A stretch of DNA of 64,000 nt from Meta bourneti. Its lineage: Eukaryota > Arthropoda > Arachnida > Araneae > Tetragnathidae. Numbering within the stretch: position 1 is the first letter of the stretch; each line of letters starts with the position of its first letter. A program made the translations under genes and the position numbers. The DNA is taken from assembly GCA_933210815.1 (NCBI GenBank), contig OW119924.1:12633926-12697925 (forward strand), given 5' to 3'. A model generated the notes under the pieces. The model made no database searches. It was not told where the DNA came from and saw only the letters and a program-made list of their open reading frames with translations. Shown here piece after piece: positions 1 to 64,000 of the stretch.

Positions 1-26
1 ACAGGAGCCATTAATAAAGCCCTGCT

Positions 27-200
27 TTCTTTCTAGTTCTAGTGCTCAATCAATAATTAACTGCAATCAAAAATTAATATTGTGAATAATAATTTATTAA
101 CAGAATTAATTATTTCTTTCTAGCTCTTATGCTTAGCCAATAACTAACTGCAATCAAAAATGAATATTGTAAGCAATAATTTATAAACAAAATCGGGGGA
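27..200. repeat. Two-copy divergent tandem repeat, period about 87 bp
   Basis: The stretch starting TTTCTTTCTAG near 27 is repeated from about 113. Both copies contain ACTGCAATCAAAAAT and AATAATTTAT at matching offsets. The copies differ at scattered positions, so the duplication is old. No coding or known-element signal is visible. Confidence 0.6.
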
Positions 201-2590
201 CGTGGAACTAATTTTAGCGCATTTATCCTTAAATAATTATAATCTATTTGATTTTAAATGCGTACATTTTGTTTTGGACTGTGGGCTGCATCAGCCTCAG
301 CTCTTCAAAACTACAGTTTCGCCACTGCCACTGATATAATCTTCTGATGAATGACATACCACGGAGTTCCATCTTACCAATTTTCCTTACCTTTCACAAT
401 TTGCAAGGGAAAGAAACATTGCTTAGTGACTCTCAGTACACAGCTTCCACTTTAAGAAGCAGTAAAACAGCGTGTGGTTGAGAGAAATAATTTCCCCAAC
501 TGATCACACACACACAGTATGCAGGAAGTTTGAGAAAAACCAGCATGGGTGTGTTAATGAAATCTTTCTAAGATGACGTTATTATGTATACTCTTGATTT
601 CTCTTGAGGGGTTTTTATTCAAAATGTTATTAGTTTTCTTCCTATAGTTAACCTTCCTTCATTTAAGTGCTTTTTGAGTAGATTGTGCGACTATTTCAAA
701 AATATTTCTGCAGCACTGATTAAAAATTTGAGTTATTATTTTTGTGTTGTAACGCTCTCATAAAAAATATTAATCGTTATAAGATCTCATCAAAATAATG
801 TGAGTTTAATGATCAATAATAAAGAGAATTCCAAGTTGATATCCTTTATATATCTGTAGCAGGCGTGCACTCAGAACTTTTTTTGGGGGTGATTTACATC
901 ACTAAATTTTTTGTAAAATGAAAAAGGTTAATGAAGCTTTCGAAAAATAAAAAAGGTTGACCTCCCTACTATGAAAATTTAATTTCATATGTAATTTGAA
1001 GACATATATTTCTCTTTGAAAAGCTGTAAATGCTTACTTTTCTTGGTTTAAAGAAAATAACTATGGATTAGTAGACAAAAATTAATTTAGTTTTACACTC
1101 ATCATTAGAGCGATTTGAAATTTTTTTCAACATAGCTGGATTGCATTATTGTAAATTTTTTTGATGGGCAAAAACAAAAAATTACATTTTGAATACTTTT
1201 TATTAAATTATTATATCATACAACTTACTTTTCGGTACAATTTTTTTAGCTCAAATTTTTTTTCATGAAAAATAGAAAAATACGTTTTTAAAAAATATGT
1301 TACAGTCTATCCACATAGAATAATATTTAAAAATTTCCTAACAAATGTAAAATATTTATTTACGTCTTAGAAATTAATCTACAATTGCATTTTATTTGTA
1401 AAACTAAAGAGAAAATTATTTTTAAATATTACCTTTTTTCTTTTTTTTAACATCTGAAAGAAATTAAATTTAACGGTATTGGAGTGAATTTGATCATTTT
1501 GTGTCTGTTTTAAGTTTTAATTCAAAGACTTGATTTTTATGTTGAAAAGTTATTTTCATAAAGACAAATGTTGCATGTATTGTCGAAAACATCTAAGAAT
1601 TTTCGTTTTTAGTTCGGCAACATATTACTTGACTTTTTATGGTATATGTTATATAATACTGTTCACATAAATTTTTTATACGTAGTAAATTAAGATAAGT
1701 ATCATTCCCGAATTCATGAAAAGGAAAAATCCCACAAATAAAAATGAATCCTTATTATGCATCACAGATCAAATTAGAGCACGTATACAAGACGAATTTT
1801 TCATGATAAAATATTTGAATACAAAACATTCTCAGTAAAATTTGGGGCACTCTATTCCATAAAGAGTTCAATTTTACTGGTACATACATTACTTAATTTT
1901 ATATTCACCTTCAACGTACTCTCAACGTCATTTCAAATAAACGAATTCATCCACCTGCCACCCAATATCTTCGATATAAATTTATGTACTTGTTGTGGTA
2001 AACACCGTTATCACTGTTGTGAGAAACAGAACCAGCTGTCCAACGATAAGAGATATTTCAACCATATATTATTCTCTTTCATATTGGTAGACCTGAATAT
2101 TCCACTTTGACATTGCAAAAAAATAATCACGTAGGGAGTGGTAAAAAGTATACAAGATCAGATAACTGCTTTTCGATTATTTAAATATTTTTACTTCTTT
2201 CAAAAGATCCGCATTTCTTTCCACACAGGGCTAAAATCTAAGCACGAGGGCAAAATTGTACAGAGTCACTGCCCTCTTTTTCTATTTGAGACAAAATTGA
2301 CCTTTTGCTAAGAATGTAGTGTAAAAAATTCTGATTTAGTATTATTTTCTTAAAAACTATGAATACGCACCATAGAATTCCTTTTATTCATAGTGTTAAT
2401 AAAGAACTTGTTCTTTGAATTACCAGAATTTACGTCAGTAAACCACCTAATGCCCCGATGCAGTTTTGCGTGCTTATAAACAACTTTTTAGCAATTTTTC
2501 TGTAAGCATATATTTGAAGAATAGGTCAGCATTTTAGGCTCATCAAAACTTATTTTTCATAAGCCACGATTGATCATGAGTAGGCACAGA
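201..2590. other. AT-rich upstream DNA with no recognisable gene
   Basis: No family-level coding similarity, RNA gene or transposon ends could be recognised. Homopolymer A/T runs are common. It may hold distal regulatory DNA of the kinase gene, but nothing in the sequence proves this. Confidence 0.5.
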
Positions 2591-2940
2591 CAATAATTCA
2601 AGAATCACTCCTCGCCAACAATAAAACCAAACAGAAAACAACCTCCACATCTGATCAGTTCTTGCACAGTTCTGCTTGAGAAAACGCCGTGACACTTTCG
2701 AATGGCGAAAAAAGAATTAATTCGCCGATTTGTGGAGCCAATGAAGTTTACTAATGAGTGATACACTTCATGCACAAAATAATTCAAGCATCGTGCTTTT
2801 CCAACAATAAAAGCAAACCGAAACCAGCCCGTATTCCTAACCAGCTCTGACTAAAGGTACCACGCCATTACACTTTCTTTTGGTAAAAAAATATACCGCA
2901 ATTTGCCAATTTTCGAAACACTCTTATAAACGTTTGTTTC
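2591..2940. repeat. Promoter-proximal divergent tandem duplication, period about 186 bp
   Basis: Copy A begins near 2591 and copy B near 2776. Both start AATAATTCAAG, continue with CCAACAATAAAA and an AAAC-GAAA block, and later share a 'acgcc-t-acactttc' block and an 'ATTcGCC-ATTT' block, in the same order and spacing. Copy B ends roughly 210 bp upstream of the start codon, so the repeat lies in or beside the likely promoter or 5' UTR. Short open frames across it on the minus strand look incidental. Confidence 0.65.
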
Positions 2941-3151
2941 CTCTTCATGTTTGTATGTATGAGATATTAATTCAGCAGTGATGTGCGGCATTATAATGAC
3001 GCTGTAAATTAGGCCTTCCTGCATGGCGCTGCGCTTCGGGAAGAAACGAAAATAAAACAATCTTCGCATACCACGTCAAATCCCAGTCGCTGCGAGAACT
3101 GAACAGCAAATAGCACCTCTCGTTCTTCCTTCATCCCTGTTTGAAATCAAT
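2941..3151 (+). promoter_or_regulatory. CaMKII: Probable promoter / 5' UTR region of CaMKII
   Basis: This is the sequence directly upstream of the initiation codon. It is less AT-rich than its surroundings around 3010-3130. I see no convincing TATA box at a known spacing because the transcription start is unknown. The start context is AATATGG, with A at -3 and G at +4, a good animal initiation context. A further upstream noncoding 5' exon cannot be excluded. Confidence 0.4.
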
Positions 3152-60914
<57,763 letters not shown>

Positions 60915-62162
60915 AAATTTCTATGAGAGAGACAACTGGATTGCAGTCCATGAGTGACTCGCACTAGCTGTCTGAATCAGTGAAATCACCCCACCTTGGC
61001 AACCAAAGTTTTACTGTATCTTTACAGCAATCCTCCTTCAAATCTTTTTGCTCGGTTGGTTCAGTTGCTGGAGGAGTTGTGTGCGACTACATGTTAACAC
61101 TGTAGGAATGATGTGGATTTATGATTTGAAGCAATGGTGTTGAATTTTTATCATATTCTATCTTTACATATAAATGCCATTTGGAAATTGCAAAAATGCT
61201 GTCATTCTTGAAATGGTCTATCTTTACTGCACTTCTATATTGAAAGCGTTTCTTTTCACCCTTTTCTATACAACAGAGACGTGTAAAAATTCATGAATTA
61301 TGTTTGTCTTGCATTCTGTGAAATGAAAAATGTGGGTTTTAATGTTTCGTATCAGTGAAATACTATATGTTCTGTGTACAAACAAAATTATTAGACTACA
61401 AATTATTAATATTAATTGTATCACAATATTGCTCTGTTGTGTCTAAAAACTCATTTTTCTTTGTTGCGATGAGGTACCGAAAGTTATCAAAAAGAAAGAC
61501 GTAATCTTTCCAATATATATTAGTAGTGTTAAGAACAAAAAAAATACTGTGTTGAAACGCATCTGAAGTTGATAAAGTGATACAATCACAGACCTGCCTT
61601 TAAAATAAATCGAGCTCTAGTATCTAGTCATTTAAAATATGTTAGAATAAACTCAATCGTAGCAAGTAACAATTTTTACTGGTATTCTTTATTTAGTACC
61701 AGTGATGCTTCAAGTATACATGTGTGTGTGGAAGTGGACTATTGAGCATGGTTGTGTGTGTCTACTCATTATATATATTTATATATATGCACATATTTGA
61801 CTCAAAAGCTTTCCATTTTACGGTCACCAACAGAATTAATTTTTATGATTTTCTAAATTATTCCATCTGTGATCCAAACTGACTAATTATGACAAATCAT
61901 TTAGCAGATGGTGCTTCTGTATGGAATGTTTCATCTCAGGGAAATCATTTCATTTCAGCAGGCAGGTCTGTTTGTTGGAGGTTCAGTCCTTAATGGTTAC
62001 AGGGGTGCCAATCCAAACATACATTTCAAAATTAAACTTTCATTTTCCAACTAAAAGTTGGATGATTTTGGTAGTATCTAGCTTGGTATGTTCCTTTATC
62101 ACAGGAAATATGATCGACACAAACTATATTTACTTCTTAAAGCTGTTTTTTTCCTCAATAAA
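60915..62162 (+). other. CaMKII: Probable 3' UTR of CaMKII
   Basis: Noncoding sequence after the stop. Candidate polyadenylation signals AATAAA occur at 61604-61609 and 62157-62162; GT-rich stretches at about 61719-61762 follow the first. The true end cannot be fixed from sequence and may lie further downstream. Confidence 0.4.
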
Positions 62163-64000
62163 AGAATTTCAAATATGACGACTGAGTGATAAAGCTAGAC
62201 TTGAGATTTTATGAAAAATTATTACTCCACAATACCTTATAACTATGCTATTGGTATTAAAAGATAAATTCGCTGTATTCTATGTGTCTTAAACCTAATT
62301 TAAATCACAGCATGCTTGGTTGTAATAATTCAGCTTTTCAAAATATAAATAAAATTTTGCTCAAATCTCTTGGACCCATTGAGGAAACATTGACTGGTAA
62401 TGTAAAAACTGAGGTGTCCCATACTCCTAGATTTGCTTATAAATGAATATTTTATCATGGACAAGAAACCACTTTTCATAACCTCTTCCTGAGAGTCCAT
62501 CAATTGAAAAAAATATTTGTACTAAAATTTCTTGCATGAATTTTTTAATGTTTTTGTTTTTATTTGTGACAGATTTAAATCAGATACCAAGTGAGTCTTG
62601 TGTCAGGACTTCATTGTTATTATTTTCAATGTCTTGGCTAAACATGTTCAAATTAACATCTGGATTGTATTTCATATTTGTCAAAATTAGTTTCTATAAA
62701 TGAATCGTTTATTTCAGAAACCCGTCAACAGACATTTTTGAAAAAGTACACTTAGCGGGTTTCTGAAATGAACGATTCAAATCCAATACATGTGTTTGAT
62801 TTCTACTATTCAGATGTACTAAATAATAATTTCGAGCTAATGCAATTTTCAGAGATATTTTAATCTAAATAATGTTTTGAAAATAAAATCTTGTATGGAG
62901 TAGGTAGGCACCTCTGTTTAAAACTGGGATCTATAGCTAATTTGTTTCTACTCTAGCATAGACTTAATTTTGTAGTGCTATGTAGGGGTGGTGTCACTGG
63001 TGATGTATAAAATCTCATGGCAGCTTCTCCTTCAAAGAATTGATAATATTTGAAGTAACTTGTGTAACATTGGATAAAGCCAGTGAACACATCCCTTTGG
63101 AAAAATTTTTCTGGCTAATACTGAAATTAACACGTCCTATAGAAGGACTGTGTGCCTGGCGTTCCTCGTTCTATCTCTTCTTGATGTCTATTTTGTCAAC
63201 TCTGGAATCACCTTTATTACTATTGTCGGTCAATGTTTGAATTTTTGACCGAGAAATGTTATGATGTGCATCGATTGATAGACATTGCTCAAATGAGTTT
63301 CCCTCAGTGAGCATTTGTATGTAGTTGCAAAGCTCTTATTCATAGATTGCTATGAACATTTTGAAGCATATTTTTTATCTAGTCATATTTTATGTAGGAG
63401 CAGTCTTATTTTGTTCTGTTTTTCACCATACGTTTGTGCTCAGTATATGGATTCAGATTTATTTATTTACATTGTGTTCCTCACTGTTAGATTCAAATTT
63501 TTGAGTTAGGAGTTATTTATTGCGTTGTTGTTTTGAGACTGCATGTGTCTGATTTTTCGGACTGGTTTTACAATTTATAATGAAAACTGAAAAAATACCC
63601 TTAAGGACATGGTGATATGTTAAGCCCTTTGCACACTGCCTTATTATTCTAGGGAGGATTAGTATATATTCAGCATTGCAAATGCTGTTTTGTATCATTA
63701 CTTAGGAACATGTACTAAAAATTTGTCTTTGCGGTACGCTTTACGAAACAATTTAGTTTTCTTAGTTTTCCATCTTTTTAAACGTCGTTTCTTTGATCTG
63801 ATAAACTTTCTAAAATTATCCATCAATCTTAACAAATTTACCAAGCCTTAAGCAAAAAGGTTTTCCTCTTGTATGTATATGAATTTGTACAACTGTGCAT
63901 GATAATTCTATTTGTAAATGTTGTAGTTAGTAATGTGAACTCTACTTATTTGTTATGCCACAACTCTTTGAGAGAGTGGTGTGGATATTGCTTAAGCGGC
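62163..64000. other. Downstream DNA, no second gene recognised
   Basis: Could be distal 3' UTR or intergenic. The only clear structure is an inverted repeat at 62701-62779. Short open frames here look incidental. Confidence 0.5.
62701..62779. repeat. 24-bp inverted repeat, possible hairpin
   Basis: Arms 62701-62724 (TGAATCGTTTATTTCAGAAA then CCCG) and 62756-62779 pair with one mismatch around a 31-base spacer. As RNA this would be a long stable stem. It could be a small foldback element, a microRNA-like precursor or an element in a long 3' UTR. Confidence 0.6.

Noticed and set aside
61689..61795. GT/TA-rich stretch after the stop codon as a regulatory element
   Set aside because: It is short simple-sequence DNA; it may help polyadenylation downstream of 61604 but nothing more can be claimed.

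Overview
This is AT-rich animal DNA, and almost the whole window is one large multi-exon gene. I read it as Ca2+/calmodulin-dependent protein kinase II (CaMKII) on the + strand. The start codon is at 3152 and the stop codon ends at 60914. I found seventeen constitutive exons and three phase-symmetric cassette exons by splice sites plus similarity to the CaMKII family. Every exon joins in frame. The constitutive product is 484 residues; with all three cassettes it is 540. The protein resembles arthropod CaMKII (for example the LEDDD linker). Long introns full of Tc1/mariner, hAT-type and tRNA-derived SINE relics fit an arthropod, possibly an arachnid. That placement is inference.

Layout. 1-3151: upstream DNA with two divergent tandem repeats, one of them next to exon 1. 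3152-9150: exons 1-3 (ATP-binding lobe) with introns holding a possible 5S-derived repeat, a Tc1 relic and a SINE. 9151-31686: a 22.5-kb intron that collects repeats: SINEs of three families, one nested in another, a 5'-truncated Tc1-like element, and a repeat pair in which one copy is internally deleted. 31687-36703: exons 4-11, the rest of the kinase domain and the autoinhibitory helix with Thr287. 37401-39773: exons 12-13, the end of the calmodulin-binding segment and the linker. 39774-57266: a 17.5-kb region of alternative splicing with three cassette exons, a nearly complete but dead Tc1/mariner-type transposon (40257-41852), another Tc1 fossil and a MITE-like element. 57267-60914: exons 17-20, the association domain. 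60915-64000: 3' UTR and downstream DNA.

The encoded enzyme has a serine/threonine kinase domain (Lys43, Asp136, Asp157), then an autoinhibitory/calmodulin-binding segment (Thr287, Thr306, Thr307), a variable linker, and a hub domain that assembles the holoenzyme. No second protein-coding gene could be supported. The most interesting points are a candidate 6-nt microexon in the linker, the set of symmetric linker cassettes, a hAT-type insertion that ends 23 bp before the last exon and so probably supplies or borders its branch point, and several perfect hairpins in introns and downstream DNA.
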